NCBI GenBank assembly: GCA_019670725.1
Contig: AP024629.1
Span: 2,542,001 to 2,606,000 of the forward strand
Length of the DNA: 64,000 nucleotides
Direction: 5' to 3'
Source: Alphaproteobacteria bacterium SO-S41
GTDB taxonomy: Bacteria; Pseudomonadota; Alphaproteobacteria; Micropepsales; Micropepsaceae
The notes below the pieces were generated by a model. That model made no database searches, was not told the DNA's origin, and worked only from the letters and a program-made list of their open reading frames with translations. Position numbers and translations under genes: made by a program. Each line of letters begins with the position of its first letter. The first letter of the stretch is position 1. Of the stretch, positions 45,479 through 56,804 are shown piece after piece.

Positions 45479-46681
45479 ATGATCTCCGTCGCCGAAGCCG
45501 AAGCGCGCATCCTGGCGGGCGTTTCGCCCGTCGCGGCCGGGCGCATCGGGCTCGATGAAGCGGCGGGGCGCGTGCTGGCGGCGGCGGTCGCGGCGCCGCG
45601 GACGCATCCGCCGCATGATGTCAGCTCGATGGATGGCTATGCGGTGCGGCAGGCGGACATCGCCGCTTTGCCCGCGATGCTGGAGATCGTCGAGCGGATT
45701 GCGGCCGGGGCGATGCCGCAGCTTGCGATCGGAGCCGGTCAGGCGGCGCGGATCTTCACCGGGGCGGTGATCCCGGCGGGCGCCGATACCGTCGTGATCC
45801 AGGAGGACACGCGGGCGGAGGCCAAGCGCGTGGCTGTGCTGGAAGCAACGGCGCTCGGACGGAACATCCGGCGGGCGGGCTATGATTTCCGTTCGGGCGA
45901 TGGATTGGCGGCAGCGGGCGCGCGCCTGACACCGCAGCAGGTCGCGCTGTTCGCCGCGGCGAATGTCGCGACGGTCGCGGCGCATCGCCGGCCGCGGGTC
46001 GCCATTCTGGCGACAGGCGATGAACTCGTGCCGCCGGGGATCGCGCCGGAAGGCGCTCAGATCGTCGCCTCGACCGGGATCGCGCTGGCGGCGATGTTGC
46101 GCGGCTGGGGGGCGGAGCCGATCGATCTGGGGATTGCGCGCGACGATCCGGAGGAAATCCGGGCGAAGGTCGCGCCGGGGCTGGACGCCGACGTGCTGGT
46201 GACGCTGGGCGGCGCCTCGGTCGGAGACCATGACATCGTGAAGCCGGCGCTGGGGCCGCTGGGGCTCAGCGTTGATTTCTGGAAGATCGCGATGCGGCCG
46301 GGCAAGCCGCTGATGTTCGGCGCGATCGGGTCAACCCGGGTGCTCGGCCTGCCCGGCAATCCCGTCTCGTCGCTGGTCTGCGCGCGGCTGTTCCTGGAGC
46401 CGCTGGTGCGGGTGCTCGGCGGCGAATCATGGCGCGGCCATCGGCTGATCGAAGCTCGTTTGGGGGCGGCGCTGGGCGCCAACGACCAGCGGCAGGACTA
46501 TGTGCGGGCGACTGTCGAAGCGTCGCAAGACGGCCCGATCGCAACGGCGCTGCCGCTGCAGGACAGCGGCAATTTGTCAGGATTTGCGCGGGCGGACGGG
46601 CTGATTTTGCGGGCGCCGCATGCTCCGGCTGCCGAAATCGGAGCACCGATCAAGCTGCTGCCTTTGGCGTCGTGGCTGTGA
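45479..46681 (+). CDS. moeA: molybdopterin molybdenumtransferase MoeA
   Basis: 400 aa. Inserts molybdate into adenylylated molybdopterin. Landmarks: SSMDGYAVR near residue 50, RIFTGAVIPAGADTVVIQEDT, ILATGDELVPPG, TLGGASVGDHD and MRPGKPLMFG-LPGNPVS. The molybdenum cofactor made here is needed by MsrP (23915). lexA follows after a gap that holds the LexA box. Confidence 0.97.
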   Translation: MISVAEAEARILAGVSPVAAGRIGLDEAAGRVLAAAVAAPRTHPPHDVSSMDGYAVRQADIAALPAMLEIVERIAAGAMPQLAIGAGQAARIFTGAVIPAGADTVVIQEDTRAEAKRVAVLEATALGRNIRRAGYDFRSGDGLAAAGARLTPQQVALFAAANVATVAAHRRPRVAILATGDELVPPGIAPEGAQIVASTGIALAAMLRGWGAEPIDLGIARDDPEEIRAKVAPGLDADVLVTLGGASVGDHDIVKPALGPLGLSVDFWKIAMRPGKPLMFGAIGSTRVLGLPGNPVSSLVCARLFLEPLVRVLGGESWRGHRLIEARLGAALGANDQRQDYVRATVEASQDGPIATALPLQDSGNLSGFARADGLILRAPHAPAAEIGAPIKLLPLASWL

Positions 46682-46709
46682 ATAAGTCGTTTTGGTTGAC
46701 GTTAGGGGC

Positions 46710-46724
46710 GAACTAAACTAGAAC
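46710..46724 (+). promoter_or_regulatory. LexA-binding SOS box
   Basis: GAAC-N7-GAAC, which on the other strand is the alphaproteobacterial SOS motif GTTC-N7-GTTC, 45 bases before the lexA ATG. This indicates autoregulation of lexA. Confidence 0.9.
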
Positions 46725-46768
46725 ACATCGGGAATATTCCGGCTTCGTTCCAATCCCGAGGATCCGCC

Positions 46769-47488
46769 ATGCTGACGCGCAAACAATACGAGCTGCTGAT
46801 GTTCGTGCACGAGCGGATCCGCGAAACCGGGGTACCGCCCTCGTTCGACGAGATGAAGGACGCGCTGGACCTGAAGTCCAAATCCGGCATTCACCGCCTC
46901 ATCACGGCGCTTGTGGAGCGCGGGTTCATCCACCGACTCGAGCACCGCGCGCGCGCGCTGGAAGTCATCAAGCTGCCCGAGAACACCGCCCAGTCGCCGC
47001 GCTTCAAGAGCGCCGGGTTCTCGCCTGCGCTGGTCGAAAATACCGGCTCGCTGCGCGCCAAGCCCCCCGTTCCCCTGCCCGCCGGCGCCATGATGGCGAG
47101 CACGGCCAACACCTCGATCCCGCTGGTCGGCAAGATCGCCGCGGGTACGCCGATCGAGGCGCTCCAGGCCAATGGCAACGAGATCACCGTGCCGCCGGAC
47201 ATGCTGGGCGCGGGCGAGCATTACGCGCTGCATGTCACCGGCGACTCGATGATCAATGCGGGCATTCTCGACGGCGACACGGTCATCATCCGCAAGGCCG
47301 ACACGGCGACCAATGGCGACATCGTGGTGGCCCTGGTGGACGATGCCGAAGCGACGCTGAAGCGTATCCGCCGCAAGGGCGAGACGGTCGCGCTGGAAGC
47401 CGCCAACCCGGCCTATGAGACGCGCATCTACGGCCCTGACCGCGTGAAGGTGCAGGGCAAACTGGTCGGGCTGCTGCGCCACTACTGA
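46769..47488 (+). CDS. lexA: LexA repressor
   Basis: 239 aa. The N-terminal winged helix (residues 1-65, [51 protein letters not shown]) is standard alphaproteobacterial LexA. The autoprotease has the Ala125-Gly126 cleavage site in KIAAGTP, Ser160 in TGDSM and Lys198 in ATLKRI. An SOS box precedes it. The stop overlaps the end of convergent comEC by 7 bases. Confidence 0.98.
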   Translation: MLTRKQYELLMFVHERIRETGVPPSFDEMKDALDLKSKSGIHRLITALVERGFIHRLEHRARALEVIKLPENTAQSPRFKSAGFSPALVENTGSLRAKPPVPLPAGAMMASTANTSIPLVGKIAAGTPIEALQANGNEITVPPDMLGAGEHYALHVTGDSMINAGILDGDTVIIRKADTATNGDIVVALVDDAEATLKRIRRKGETVALEAANPAYETRIYGPDRVKVQGKLVGLLRHY

Positions 47489-49608
47489 TCAGGCGACCAC
47501 ACCGTCCACGGCCGGTCGCCGATATGGTTGCGGACGGTGTCGATGGTGACCGTGCTGTCTGCGGCGATCCAGAGCGCCATGGCGCCGTCGCGGGCAGTGT
47601 CGGCGGATGAGAGCGTGAGACCTGTGGCGCAGGGCGCGATGTCGCGGGCGGCGATGAGGACGGCGAAGTCCCTGGCGCAAGCGATGCGGGCATCGGCGCC
47701 GCGTTCCATGTAGCCGACGGAAACGCCCTTCACGCTTGCCGCGCAGATACGGTTCTCGCAGACCCAAACGGATTCGCGACCGACGCGGGCGGAGTCCTTG
47801 ATCTCGCGCTCGTCGCCATCACGCTCCAGCCATTCCGTGCCCGCGAAACGGGCGCGGCGGCCGGAGAGGAGCGCGAGGCGGCCGTCGGCATCGCGCACGG
47901 CGACGTTCTTCGCATCGCGGTCGATGAGCAGGTCGGGCGCCGAGGTCAACGCGCCAACGATGAAGGCGGCAGCGATGCCGGCGAGACCCGCGAGGCGCCA
48001 GCGGCCGCGCCAGAGGGCGAGCCAGAGGCCACCGATCGTCATCAGGCCGAGCGCCGCGTCGGGCCATGAGGCGACGTGGGACGAGGCGCCGGGCAGATCG
48101 GCGGTGCGGTGGGCGATCCAGAGCATCGCGTCGATGCCCCAGCCCGTCACGGCAAGCGGCCAGGCTTCCAGGCCGAAGGGCAGCGCGACCAGACTGAGCG
48201 CGGCGAACGGCATGATCACGAAGGCGATGATGGGCATCGCGAGCACGTTGGCGATGACGCCGTAGGCGGCGATCCGGTTGAAGTGGAACGCGGCATAGGG
48301 CGCGGTCGCGAGGCCGGCGACGGTGGAGGACAGGATCGCGATGAGAAGCGCGTAGAGCGCCCTGCCCGTCCAGCTGTCGCGATGGATGATCGGGTGGCCG
48401 CGGCGGACTTGCCAGTCCTCGAACGCCTCGAAGGCGGCGACGAGCGCGGTCACCGCGGCGAACGACATCTGGAAGCTGGGATCGACGATGCTTTCGGGCG
48501 CGAGCGTCAGCACGACCAGCGCGGAGATCGCGACCATGCGCAGCGTGAACGGCGCGCGGTCGATGAGGATCGCGACGAAGACGAGCCCGATCATGAAGAA
48601 CGAGCGTTGCGCGGGAACCGACGCACCGCTGAGGAGGAGATAGGCGGCGGAGGCGAGGAGCGCCGCCGCGGCGGCCCACTTCTTCACCTGATAGCGTAGC
48701 GCGATCGGTGGGATGAGCGCGCCGAGCAAGCGCAGGATGCTGAAGACGCCGAGGCCGACGATCGCCATGTGAAGGCCGGAAATGGAGAGGACGTGCGCGA
48801 GGCTGGAATCGCGCATCGCCTCGTCGTCCTTGGCGGCGATCTGGCTGCGATCGCCGACCATCAGCGCGGCGGCGATGGCACCGGTGGAACCCGGCAGCTC
48901 GGCATGGATACGGGCGCTGGCGTCGTAGCGGGTGGCGGCGATCCAGGCGTCGAAGTTATCACGCAGGGAGGACGCACGTGGCGCGGGAATGGCTTGCGGG
49001 GCGCCGAGCGCGAAGCCGTAGGCGCCGATGCCCTGAAACCAGGCGGCGCGGGCGAAGTCGTAGCCGCCGGGCGTGACCGGCAGGGTCAGCGGCGTCAGGC
49101 GAACGCGGACCGTAAGCCAGTCGCCGGGGCGCGGCATGGCGTCCGCCTTGCGGAGGGCGATGCGGGCAAGGTGCGGTGTCTGGTCAGGCGCGAGATTGGG
49201 GACGCTCTCGAGTTCCAGCAACACGCGGGTGCGGCCGTCGCGATGGCCAAAGGCGTCGGCGACACGGCCGGTGACTGTCACGACCGGCGTGCCACGCTCC
49301 AGCACCGGGGTTGCGACGATCTCGGCCCGGAAGACGGCGGCGGCGAAGCCGAACGCGATGAAGCCGGCGGCGGCGATCACCACCGCACCGCGCGGCAAGC
49401 GGGTGGCGACGATCCAGGCGAGGAGTGCGGCTGTGAGGGCGGCCCAGCCCGTCCAGGGCGGCGGTTCGGCGGTCTGGAGGAAATAGGCGAGCGCGCCGAT
49501 GCCCAGCGCAACGGGTGCCCAGAGGGCGTAGCGGCGGCGTTGGCCGCGCAGCCAGGGCAGGAAACCCGGCTGTTGCGGTTCACCGCGGTGAAGCTGGCCT
49601 TGCGGCAT
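47482..49608 (-). CDS. comEC: ComEC/Rec2-family competence channel protein
   Basis: 708 aa. After an N-terminal membrane region and a DUF4131 domain (about residues 50-190), the Competence domain contains [34 protein letters not shown] and FQMSFAAV. ComEC moves single-stranded DNA across the inner membrane in transformation. The C-terminal 190 residues occupy the place of the metallo-beta-lactamase domain but show no HxHxDH motif, so they are degenerate here. No comEA or pilin gene is nearby. Divergent from gltX. Confidence 0.92.
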   Translation of the reverse strand: MPQGQLHRGEPQQPGFLPWLRGQRRRYALWAPVALGIGALAYFLQTAEPPPWTGWAALTAALLAWIVATRLPRGAVVIAAAGFIAFGFAAAVFRAEIVATPVLERGTPVVTVTGRVADAFGHRDGRTRVLLELESVPNLAPDQTPHLARIALRKADAMPRPGDWLTVRVRLTPLTLPVTPGGYDFARAAWFQGIGAYGFALGAPQAIPAPRASSLRDNFDAWIAATRYDASARIHAELPGSTGAIAAALMVGDRSQIAAKDDEAMRDSSLAHVLSISGLHMAIVGLGVFSILRLLGALIPPIALRYQVKKWAAAAALLASAAYLLLSGASVPAQRSFFMIGLVFVAILIDRAPFTLRMVAISALVVLTLAPESIVDPSFQMSFAAVTALVAAFEAFEDWQVRRGHPIIHRDSWTGRALYALLIAILSSTVAGLATAPYAAFHFNRIAAYGVIANVLAMPIIAFVIMPFAALSLVALPFGLEAWPLAVTGWGIDAMLWIAHRTADLPGASSHVASWPDAALGLMTIGGLWLALWRGRWRLAGLAGIAAAFIVGALTSAPDLLIDRDAKNVAVRDADGRLALLSGRRARFAGTEWLERDGDEREIKDSARVGRESVWVCENRICAASVKGVSVGYMERGADARIACARDFAVLIAARDIAPCATGLTLSSADTARDGAMALWIAADSTVTIDTVRNHIGDRPWTVWSPDQ

Positions 49609-49667
49609 CGTGACGGGGGTGGCTAAAGAGGCGTCGTTTTGTGGCTCCAGTAGATCGTATCCGGCTC

Positions 49668-51080
49668 ATGCCCGCCCCCGGCCAAATCGTCACGCGTTTC
49701 GCGCCCTCGCCCACCGGCTTCCTGCATATCGGCGGGGCCCGGACGGCGCTGTTCAACTGGCTTTATGCCAAGCGCATGGGCGGCATCTTCCGCCTGCGGA
49801 TCGAGGACACCGACCGCGCGCGTTCGACCCCCGAGGCGATCGAGGCGATCCTGGAAGGGCTCGACTGGCTGGGCCTGCAGCACGACGACGAGGTCGTCTA
49901 CCAGTTCGCGCGGGCGGCCCGGCATCGCGAAGTCGTGGACGAGCTGTTGGCCAAGGGCGCGGCCTATAAGTGCTATGCCAGCCAGGAAGAGCTGGAGGCC
50001 ATGCGGGCCGAGCAGAAGGCGGCGGGCAAGCCGATGCGCTATGACGGACGCTGGCGCGACCGCGTGCCGGACGGGCCGTTGCCCAACGTGCCGCCGGTCA
50101 TCCGCCTGAAAGCGCCCCAGACCGGCGAAACGATCATCGACGACCAGGTCCAGGGCGAGGTGAAGTTCCGCAACGACGTGCTGGACGATTTCATCCTGCT
50201 GCGCAGCGACGGCAATCCCACCTACATGCTGAGCGTTGTCGTCGACGACTACGACATGGGCGTCACCCACATCATTCGCGGCGACGACCACCTGACCAAC
50301 GCGGCGCGGCAGCGGCAGATCATCGACGCGATGGGCTGGCCGAAGCCGGTCTATGCCCACCTGCCGCTGATGCATGGCGAGGACGGCGCGAAACTGTCGA
50401 AGCGCCACGGCGCGCTCGGCATCCACGAGTACCAGAATCTCGGCTACCTGCCTGAAGCGATGCGCAATTACCTGCTGCGCCTCGGCTGGAGCCACGGCGA
50501 CGACGAGACGATTTCGACGGCTCAGGCGATCGACTGGTTCAACCTGGAGTCGATCGGCCGCAGCCCGGCCCGGGTCGATTTCAAAAAGCTGAACAACCTC
50601 AACGGCCACTACATGCGCGCCGCGGACGACGGCGAGCTGGCGGTCGCGGCACAGCAGTTGATCGGCCGAATGGGACGCCCGCCGCTGACCGCGACGCAAG
50701 AGGCGCAGCTTCTGAAGGCCATGCCGTCCTTAAAGGATCGCGCGAAGACACTTGTCGAACTTATTGATAATATGTCGTTTATCTTCGTCGAACGTCCGCT
50801 GACGCCGGATGAGAAAGCGCTTAAGGCGCTGAGCGAGGATGCGCGCGCGCGACTGAAGCGATTGGGAGCCGCCCTGGCCGACGTGCCGTGGACCGCGCCC
50901 GAAATCGAGGCGGCGGTCCGCACCTTCGCCGAGGCCGAGCAGGCAAAGCTGGGCGACGTCGCGCAACCGTTGCGCGCAGCGCTGACAGGGCGGACGGTGT
51001 CGCCGCCGGTGTTCGATGTGATGGCCACGCTCGGCCGTGAAGAGGCCCTCGCCCGCATCGCCGATCAGGCTGCGGCATGA
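49668..51080 (+). CDS. gltX: glutamyl-tRNA synthetase
   Basis: 470 aa from ATG 49668; GTG 49641 is an alternative. Class Ib: the HIGH-like motif [19 protein letters not shown] and the KMSKS-like [18 protein letters not shown] and the discriminating zinc-free anticodon-binding C-terminus fit. It charges tRNA-Glu, and in many alphaproteobacteria also tRNA-Gln (followed by GatCAB); which applies here is not visible. gltA follows on the same strand after 102 bases. Confidence 0.96.
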   Translation: MPAPGQIVTRFAPSPTGFLHIGGARTALFNWLYAKRMGGIFRLRIEDTDRARSTPEAIEAILEGLDWLGLQHDDEVVYQFARAARHREVVDELLAKGAAYKCYASQEELEAMRAEQKAAGKPMRYDGRWRDRVPDGPLPNVPPVIRLKAPQTGETIIDDQVQGEVKFRNDVLDDFILLRSDGNPTYMLSVVVDDYDMGVTHIIRGDDHLTNAARQRQIIDAMGWPKPVYAHLPLMHGEDGAKLSKRHGALGIHEYQNLGYLPEAMRNYLLRLGWSHGDDETISTAQAIDWFNLESIGRSPARVDFKKLNNLNGHYMRAADDGELAVAAQQLIGRMGRPPLTATQEAQLLKAMPSLKDRAKTLVELIDNMSFIFVERPLTPDEKALKALSEDARARLKRLGAALADVPWTAPEIEAAVRTFAEAEQAKLGDVAQPLRAALTGRTVSPPVFDVMATLGREEALARIADQAAA

Positions 51081-51182
51081 CGGCCGTTCAGGTCAGGTTC
51101 AGTAGCGCGTTAAGCGAGAACTCCGTATAACGCGGTGCAATGCAGCAATTCCTTAGTTCCGATCATACAGCAGGGTGTCTCC

Positions 51183-52496
51183 ATGGCTGATAAAGGCTCG
51201 AAAGCAACGTCCGGCGGCACAGCGACGCTGACCTTAAACGGCAAGAGCTTCGAGTACCCGGTGCTCAAGGGATCGGTCGGCCCCGATGTGGTCGACATCC
51301 GCAAGTTGTACGGCGATACCGGCGCCTTCACCTACGATCCCGGTTTCACCTCAACCGCGTCGTGCGAGAGCACGATCACCTATATCGACGGCGACGAGGG
51401 CGTTCTCCTCTATCGCGGCTATCCGATCGACGCGCTCGCCGAACAGGGCGACTTCCTGGAGACCTGCTACCTGCTGCTGCACGGCGAACTGCCGAACGCC
51501 CAGCAGATGAAGAAGTTCGATCACGCCATCACCAACCACACGATGGTGCATGAGCAGCTGACCCAGTTCTTCCGCGGCTTCCGCCGCGACGCGCACCCCA
51601 TGGCGATCATGGTGGGCGTGGTGGGTGCGCTGTCGGCCTTCTATCACGACAGCCTGGACATCAATAATCCGCGCCAGCGCGAGATTTCGAGCCACCGCCT
51701 GATCGCGAAGATGCCGACGATCGCCGCGATGGCCTACAAGTACTCGATCGGCCAGCCCTTCGTGACGCCGCGCAACGAGCTCGGCTATGCCGAGAACTTC
51801 CTGCGCATGTGCTTCGCCGTGCCCGCCGAGGACTACAAGGCGAACCCGGTTCTCGCCCGCGCGCTCGACCGCATCTTCATCCTGCATGCCGACCACGAGC
51901 AGAACGCCTCGACCTCGACCGTGCGCCTCGCCGGTTCGTCGGGCGCCAATCCGTTCGCGTGCATCGCCGCCGGCATCGCCTGCCTGTGGGGGCCCGCCCA
52001 TGGCGGCGCCAACGAAGCGGCGCTGCAGATGCTGGAAGAGATCGGCACGGTCGACAACATCCCGGCGTTCATCGCGCGGGTGAAGGACAAGAGCTCGGGC
52101 CAGCGCCTGATGGGCTTCGGCCACCGCGTCTACAAGAACTACGACCCGCGCGCCAAGGTGATGCAGAAGACCGCGCACGACGTGCTGAAAGAGCTGGGCA
52201 TCAAGGACGACCCGCTGCTGGACGTCGCCGTCGAGCTGGAGCGGATTGCGCTGTCGGACAGCTATTTCATCGAGAAGAAGCTGTACCCGAACATCGATTT
52301 CTATTCGGGCATCACGCTGAAGGCCATGGGCTTCCCGACCTCGATGTTCACCGCGCTCTTCGCGCTCGCCCGCACGGTCGGCTGGATCGCGCAGTGGGGC
52401 GAGATGATCGAGGACCCCGCGCAGAAGATCGGCCGTCCGCGGCAGGTTTATACGGGTTCGCCGGCGCGCGACTACGTGCCGCTGAACAAGCGCTAA
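51183..52496 (+). CDS. gltA: citrate synthase
   Basis: 437 aa from ATG 51183. Condenses oxaloacetate and acetyl-CoA. Type II landmarks: [38 protein letters not shown] with a catalytic His, [12 protein letters not shown] with another, and [15 protein letters not shown]. Final catalytic Asp in IDFYSG. Its stop codon overlaps the lpxB stop on the other strand by 4 bases. Confidence 0.97.
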   Translation: MADKGSKATSGGTATLTLNGKSFEYPVLKGSVGPDVVDIRKLYGDTGAFTYDPGFTSTASCESTITYIDGDEGVLLYRGYPIDALAEQGDFLETCYLLLHGELPNAQQMKKFDHAITNHTMVHEQLTQFFRGFRRDAHPMAIMVGVVGALSAFYHDSLDINNPRQREISSHRLIAKMPTIAAMAYKYSIGQPFVTPRNELGYAENFLRMCFAVPAEDYKANPVLARALDRIFILHADHEQNASTSTVRLAGSSGANPFACIAAGIACLWGPAHGGANEAALQMLEEIGTVDNIPAFIARVKDKSSGQRLMGFGHRVYKNYDPRAKVMQKTAHDVLKELGIKDDPLLDVAVELERIALSDSYFIEKKLYPNIDFYSGITLKAMGFPTSMFTALFALARTVGWIAQWGEMIEDPAQKIGRPRQVYTGSPARDYVPLNKR

Positions 52497-53653
52497 CGCG
52501 CCGCTTCCGCGATCTGGAGAACAACGTCAGCCGCCTTGCGGCTGGCGTTTTCGTTTGAGCCGAGCTTCTGCACCGCCTCGGCGAGATCGGCCCGCTGGGC
52601 GGCCGCAGCTGCCGCATCGGTCAGCAGCGGCAACAGCGCCGCGGCGATCGCCTTGCCCTCGCCCCGCGCTTCGACGAATTCAGGAATCGCGGGGCGGTCG
52701 AGGACGAGGTTGACGATGGTCATGAAGCGGATGGTGAGCATGCGCCGCCAGATCGCGGTCGTCAGCCAGCCGAGATCATAGGCCGCGACCATCGGCACAC
52801 CGGCGACGGCGAGTTCGGTCGTCACGGTGCCCGAGGCGGCGAGCGCGGCATCGGCGGCATCGAAGGCCGCGAAGCGATCGGCTTCGCCCTTGAGGATGTG
52901 CAGCGGCGCCGGCCAGTCGGCCGTGAGGCGGCGGACATGCGCTTCGACATTGGGGACCGTGGGCAGGACGCAGACGAGATCCGGGATGCTCCGCTTCAGC
53001 TCGGCGACCGCCTCGCGAAAGACCGGCGTCAGGTTGCGGACCTCGAAGCGGCGGCTGCCGGGAAGAACGCAGAGGAGCTTCGCGTCGGGCGCGATGCCGA
53101 GGCCTGCGCGCAGCGCGTCGCCGCCGACGGCGCGGCTGGCGCGGGCGACCGCGGGGTGGCCGACAAAGGTCGCGGGCAGTCCGACCTTCTCGTAGTACGG
53201 CGGCTCGAACGGCAGCAGGCAGAGGACGTGGTCGAGCCAGGCCTTCATTTTCTCCGCCCGGCCGGGGCGCGAGGCCCAGATCTGCGGCGAGACGTATTTG
53301 ATCAGCTTGATCGAGGGATCGGCGGCGCGGATGCGGCGCGCGACGCGGTGATTGAAATCGCCGCTGTCGATGAGGACGACGACATCGGGTTTGGTGCGTA
53401 AGGCGAAGTCGGCGACCTGCTTCATGCGGCGGAACAGCAGGCGCAGCTTCGGCACGACCTCCTTGATGCCCATGACGGCCAGCTCGCCGATGCCGAAGAA
53501 ACTGACCAGACCCTGCGCCTGCATGGCCGGGCCGCCGACGCCGATCAGCCGCGCGCCGGGACGTAGCACGCGTAGTTCGGCCATCAGGTCGGCGCCGAGC
53601 GCATCGCCGGAGGGCTCGCCCGCGCAGAGCATGATGGTCAGCGGACGGGTCAT
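52493..53653 (-). CDS. lpxB: lipid-A-disaccharide synthase
   Basis: 386 aa. Family GT19; joins UDP-diacylglucosamine to lipid X in lipid A synthesis. Landmarks: [14 protein letters not shown] at the start, [46 protein letters not shown] and LPGSRRFEV. Last gene of the envelope operon; starts overlapping the lpxI stop (ATGA). Confidence 0.97.
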   Translation of the reverse strand: MTRPLTIMLCAGEPSGDALGADLMAELRVLRPGARLIGVGGPAMQAQGLVSFFGIGELAVMGIKEVVPKLRLLFRRMKQVADFALRTKPDVVVLIDSGDFNHRVARRIRAADPSIKLIKYVSPQIWASRPGRAEKMKAWLDHVLCLLPFEPPYYEKVGLPATFVGHPAVARASRAVGGDALRAGLGIAPDAKLLCVLPGSRRFEVRNLTPVFREAVAELKRSIPDLVCVLPTVPNVEAHVRRLTADWPAPLHILKGEADRFAAFDAADAALAASGTVTTELAVAGVPMVAAYDLGWLTTAIWRRMLTIRFMTIVNLVLDRPAIPEFVEARGEGKAIAAALLPLLTDAAAAAAQRADLAEAVQKLGSNENASRKAADVVLQIAEAAR

Positions 53654-54474
53654 GCGGACAGGCCGGACGGGTCGATCCCGATGAGGAAAAGGCCGGCGGC
53701 ATCGGCGGCGGCGAGGGTTTCGGCGCGGCGGACGAGCATCGCCCCACCCGCCTCGATGGCGATGCCGTCGAGCCGCGCGGCGGCGGCGGCGGCGATCGTG
53801 CCGGGGCCGATGACGGGCAGATCCATGCGGCGATCCTGCTGCGGCTTCACCAGCTTGGCGAGGACCCCGCCCTGCCCCGGCAGCTCGGTCGCGCGGGCAA
53901 GCAGGCCGTCGGTGTGGTCGCGGTCCTCGACGGCCACCACGGCGCCGTTGCGGACGACGGCGCCCTGTCCGCGATCCGTGCGGCCGACGGCGATGGCGGC
54001 GATGGCGGCGGCGCGAATGTCGGTCCAGTTGGCGTCCGACGGCTCACGCGCGGTCAGCACGCCCTCGCCGATCAGGAGATCGGGCCAGACATCCGCAGGG
54101 CCGACAATCGGCAGGCCGGCCTTCGCGAAGTACTGCGTGATGGCGCGGTGGAGGCGATCGTCGTGCCACCAGGTGTTGAAGATCACCGAGGAGACGGCAG
54201 TGAGGCCGCGCCAGTCCAAGCGGATGCGATACCAGGGCGGCCGGATGACCTTGCCGCAGAAGAGCACGCGGTCGCAGCCCGCCTGCTTGAGCCGCCGGAT
54301 CGTCGCGCCGAGCTTCACCAGCGCGATGGCGGCGGAGGGATGCGCCTCCAGCGCCGGATCGGCGATGCCCTTGAGGCGGACGACGAAATAGGGCCGCGCC
54401 TCAGCGGCGCAGCGCTCGGCGAGGATGACGGGGAAATCGCCCGACCCGGCGATGATGCCGAGGGCGCCGGTCAT
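53650..54474 (-). CDS. lpxI: UDP-2,3-diacylglucosamine pyrophosphatase LpxI
   Basis: 274 aa. Alphaproteobacterial replacement for LpxH: hydrolyses UDP-diacyl-GlcN to lipid X, using a different phosphorus attack than LpxH. Landmarks: GIIAGSGDFPVILAE, the central VGRTDRGQGAVVRNGAVVAVEDRDHTDGLL and the C-terminal PVIGPGTIAAAAAA-GGAMLV-AAGLFLIGI. Located between lpxA and lpxB, the standard order. Confidence 0.95.
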   Translation of the reverse strand: MTGALGIIAGSGDFPVILAERCAAEARPYFVVRLKGIADPALEAHPSAAIALVKLGATIRRLKQAGCDRVLFCGKVIRPPWYRIRLDWRGLTAVSSVIFNTWWHDDRLHRAITQYFAKAGLPIVGPADVWPDLLIGEGVLTAREPSDANWTDIRAAAIAAIAVGRTDRGQGAVVRNGAVVAVEDRDHTDGLLARATELPGQGGVLAKLVKPQQDRRMDLPVIGPGTIAAAAAARLDGIAIEAGGAMLVRRAETLAAADAAGLFLIGIDPSGLSA

Positions 54475-54483
54475 CAGCGCCGC

Positions 54484-55278
54484 TCAATCTTCGCGATGCG
54501 GCAGGCAGAGCGGCCGGTTGCCGCCTGCGCGGATGAACTCGACGATCTCCATCACTTCGGGGCACCGGCTATAGGTTTCGGCAGTGTCCTCGAGGCGCTC
54601 CTGGAACGTGCCCTCTTCCGCGAAGAGCAGACGATAGGCGCTGCGCAGATCGTGGATGGTCTCGCGCGAGAAGCCGCGGCGCTTCAGCCCGACGAGGTTC
54701 AGGCCGGCGAGATGGGCGCGGTTGCCCATCACGGAACCGAACGGGATCAGGTCGCCGACCAGCGGCGAGACGCCGCCGATGAAGGCGTTGCGGCCGATGC
54801 GGGTCCACTGATGGACCGCCGCGAGCCCGCCGATCCAGACGTAGTCGCCTAGTTCGACATGGCCACCGATCGTCGCGCAGTTCGCGAAGACGACATTGCT
54901 GCCGACCGTGCAGTCATGGGCGACGTGGCTGTTCGCCATGAACATGCAGTTGTCGCCGACCGTGGTCGTCGCCCGGCCCTGTGCGGTGCCGGGGTTCATC
55001 GTGACGCTTTCGCGGATGATCGCGTTGGCGCCGATGACGAGCGAGGTGTCCTCGTCCTTGTAGGCGAGCGACTGGGGCGCGAAGCCGAGCGAGGCGAAGG
55101 GATAGACCTCGCAGCGGGTGCCGAGCGTGGTGCGGCCGGCGAGCGCGACATGCGAGATAAGGCGCACGCCGTCGCCCAACGTGACTTTGGGGCCGACAGT
55201 GCAGAACGGACCGATCTCGACATCGGCGCCCAGTGTGGCGCCGTCCTCGACGATGGCGGTGGGGTGGATCTTACTCAT
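54484..55278 (-). CDS. lpxA: UDP-N-acetylglucosamine acyltransferase
   Basis: 264 aa. First step of lipid A synthesis: puts a 3-hydroxyacyl chain on UDP-GlcNAc. Left-handed beta-helix of hexapeptide repeats ([25 protein letters not shown] and so on), with [13 protein letters not shown] around the catalytic His and the C-terminal helical domain [13 protein letters not shown]. Overlaps fabZ by 8 bases. Confidence 0.97.
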   Translation of the reverse strand: MSKIHPTAIVEDGATLGADVEIGPFCTVGPKVTLGDGVRLISHVALAGRTTLGTRCEVYPFASLGFAPQSLAYKDEDTSLVIGANAIIRESVTMNPGTAQGRATTTVGDNCMFMANSHVAHDCTVGSNVVFANCATIGGHVELGDYVWIGGLAAVHQWTRIGRNAFIGGVSPLVGDLIPFGSVMGNRAHLAGLNLVGLKRRGFSRETIHDLRSAYRLLFAEEGTFQERLEDTAETYSRCPEVMEIVEFIRAGGNRPLCLPHRED

Positions 55279-55765
55279 TGCTGGCCGGTGGTTTGCTGAG
55301 GGTGCTGTCGACGATCATGGCGCTGAATTCGGCTTCGGCGCAGAGCTTGTCGCCGACGCGGGCCTCGCCGCTGAAGCGCCAGACGGGGCCGCGGCGGCGC
55401 TGGAATTTCACAGGGAGATAGACGGTGTCACCCGGCACGATTGGCACGCGGAAGCGCGCCTTATCGATGGTCATGAAATAGACGATCTGCGCCGAGTTCG
55501 CGAGGCCGAGGGAGTCGATGACCAGCGCGCCGGCAGTCTGGGCCATCGCCTCGACGATGAGGACGCCGGGCATGACGGGGTAGCCCGGGAAGTGGCCGGC
55601 GAATTGCGGCTCGTTCATCGTGACGTTCTTGATGCCCGTCGCGCTGAGGTTCGGCACGATGTCGATCAGCCGGTCGATCATGAGGAAGGGCGGCCGGTGG
55701 GGCAGCAACTCCATGATGCGCCGGACGTCTGCGGTTGTGCCTTCGGTCTTTGCCGCCTCAGTCAT
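55271..55765 (-). CDS. fabZ: 3-hydroxyacyl-[acyl-carrier-protein] dehydratase FabZ
   Basis: 164 aa. Hotdog fold; dehydrates 3-hydroxyacyl-ACP in fatty acid synthesis and competes with LpxA/LpxD for hydroxyacyl-ACP. Landmarks: [44 protein letters not shown] with the catalytic His and Glu. Overlaps lpxA and lpxD at both ends by 8 bases, so levels are likely tied translationally. Confidence 0.97.
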   Translation of the reverse strand: MTEAAKTEGTTADVRRIMELLPHRPPFLMIDRLIDIVPNLSATGIKNVTMNEPQFAGHFPGYPVMPGVLIVEAMAQTAGALVIDSLGLANSAQIVYFMTIDKARFRVPIVPGDTVYLPVKFQRRRGPVWRFSGEARVGDKLCAEAEFSAMIVDSTLSKPPASNE

Positions 55766-56786
55766 CCTGCCGCCTTGTCCCTTTGCCCAAACGCCGGACC
55801 GCCATCAACTCGCGCTTCCATTCCCTTATCGGCTGCGCGGGGGCGCCGCCATAGTCGGCATTGCCCGGCAGGTCGCGCGATACGCCGGAACTCGCCGCGA
55901 TCCGCGAGCCCGGGCCGATCGTCCGATGATCCGCGACGCCCACCTGCCCGCCGAGGATCGACCCATCGCCGATCGTCACCGAGCCCGAGAGGCCGACCTG
56001 CGCCGCCAAAATCACATAACGCCCAAGCTGGGAGTTGTGTGCCACCTGGACGAGGTTATCGATCTTTGAGCCCTCGCCGATCACCGTATCGCCCAGCGAG
56101 CCGCGATCGACGCAGGCATTGGCGCCGATCTCCACAGCGTCCTGAATGATCACCCGGCCGAGTTGCGGCACCTTGCGGAGGCCGGTGCTGCCGGGCACGA
56201 AGCCGAACCCGTCGGAGCCGATGCGCGCGCCGGCGAAGATGACGACGCGGTCGCCAACCAGCGTGTAGGCTAGCGAGACATGCGGGCCGACATAGCTGTT
56301 TCGGCCGATGCAGACGCCGCGGCCGATCACGGCATGGGCCGCCAGATGCGTGCCCGCCCCGATCCGCGCATCGCGGCCGATGACGACGCCCGGTTCGAGC
56401 GTCACCCCGTCTTCCAGCTCAGCGCTGGGATCGATGAAGACGGTTCCGCTGGCGGATGCGCGGCCGGCGTCCGGGTAGAACAGCCCTGCCGCATGGGCGA
56501 AGGCAAAGGCGGGTTCGGGATGGATCAACGTCGCGATGCCGGGCGGCACTGCGGCGGCAACGGCGGCGGTCACGATCACCGCCGCGGTCGCCTGCCCCTG
56601 CAGCTTCTCGGCGTTGCGGGCGGTCGTGGCGTAGGAGATCGAACCGGGGACCAGGTCGTCGAGCGAGGAAAGGTCCTGCACCGCGAAGTCGGGGTCGGCG
56701 CCATCCGAAAGCGTGGCGCCGATTTCCGTGGCGAGTGCGCCGAGGGCAAATGGCCCCCGGCTGTCGTAAAAGCGCGGATCAGCCAT
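55758..56786 (-). CDS. lpxD: UDP-3-O-acylglucosamine N-acyltransferase
   Basis: 342 aa. Adds the second 3-hydroxyacyl chain in lipid A synthesis. An N-terminal uridine-binding domain (residues 1-100) precedes a hexapeptide-repeat beta-helix with [27 protein letters not shown], which includes the catalytic His. Overlaps fabZ by 8 bases, and skp lies 18 bases upstream. Confidence 0.97.
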   Translation of the reverse strand: MADPRFYDSRGPFALGALATEIGATLSDGADPDFAVQDLSSLDDLVPGSISYATTARNAEKLQGQATAAVIVTAAVAAAVPPGIATLIHPEPAFAFAHAAGLFYPDAGRASASGTVFIDPSAELEDGVTLEPGVVIGRDARIGAGTHLAAHAVIGRGVCIGRNSYVGPHVSLAYTLVGDRVVIFAGARIGSDGFGFVPGSTGLRKVPQLGRVIIQDAVEIGANACVDRGSLGDTVIGEGSKIDNLVQVAHNSQLGRYVILAAQVGLSGSVTIGDGSILGGQVGVADHRTIGPGSRIAASSGVSRDLPGNADYGGAPAQPIREWKRELMAVRRLGKGTRRQDD

Positions 56787-56804
56787 CGGCGCCCGCGCCC
56801 ACGC

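Noticed and set aside
51081-51182. gltA promoter with TATAAC at 51126
   Set aside because: No acceptable -35 at 15-19 bases; left unannotated.
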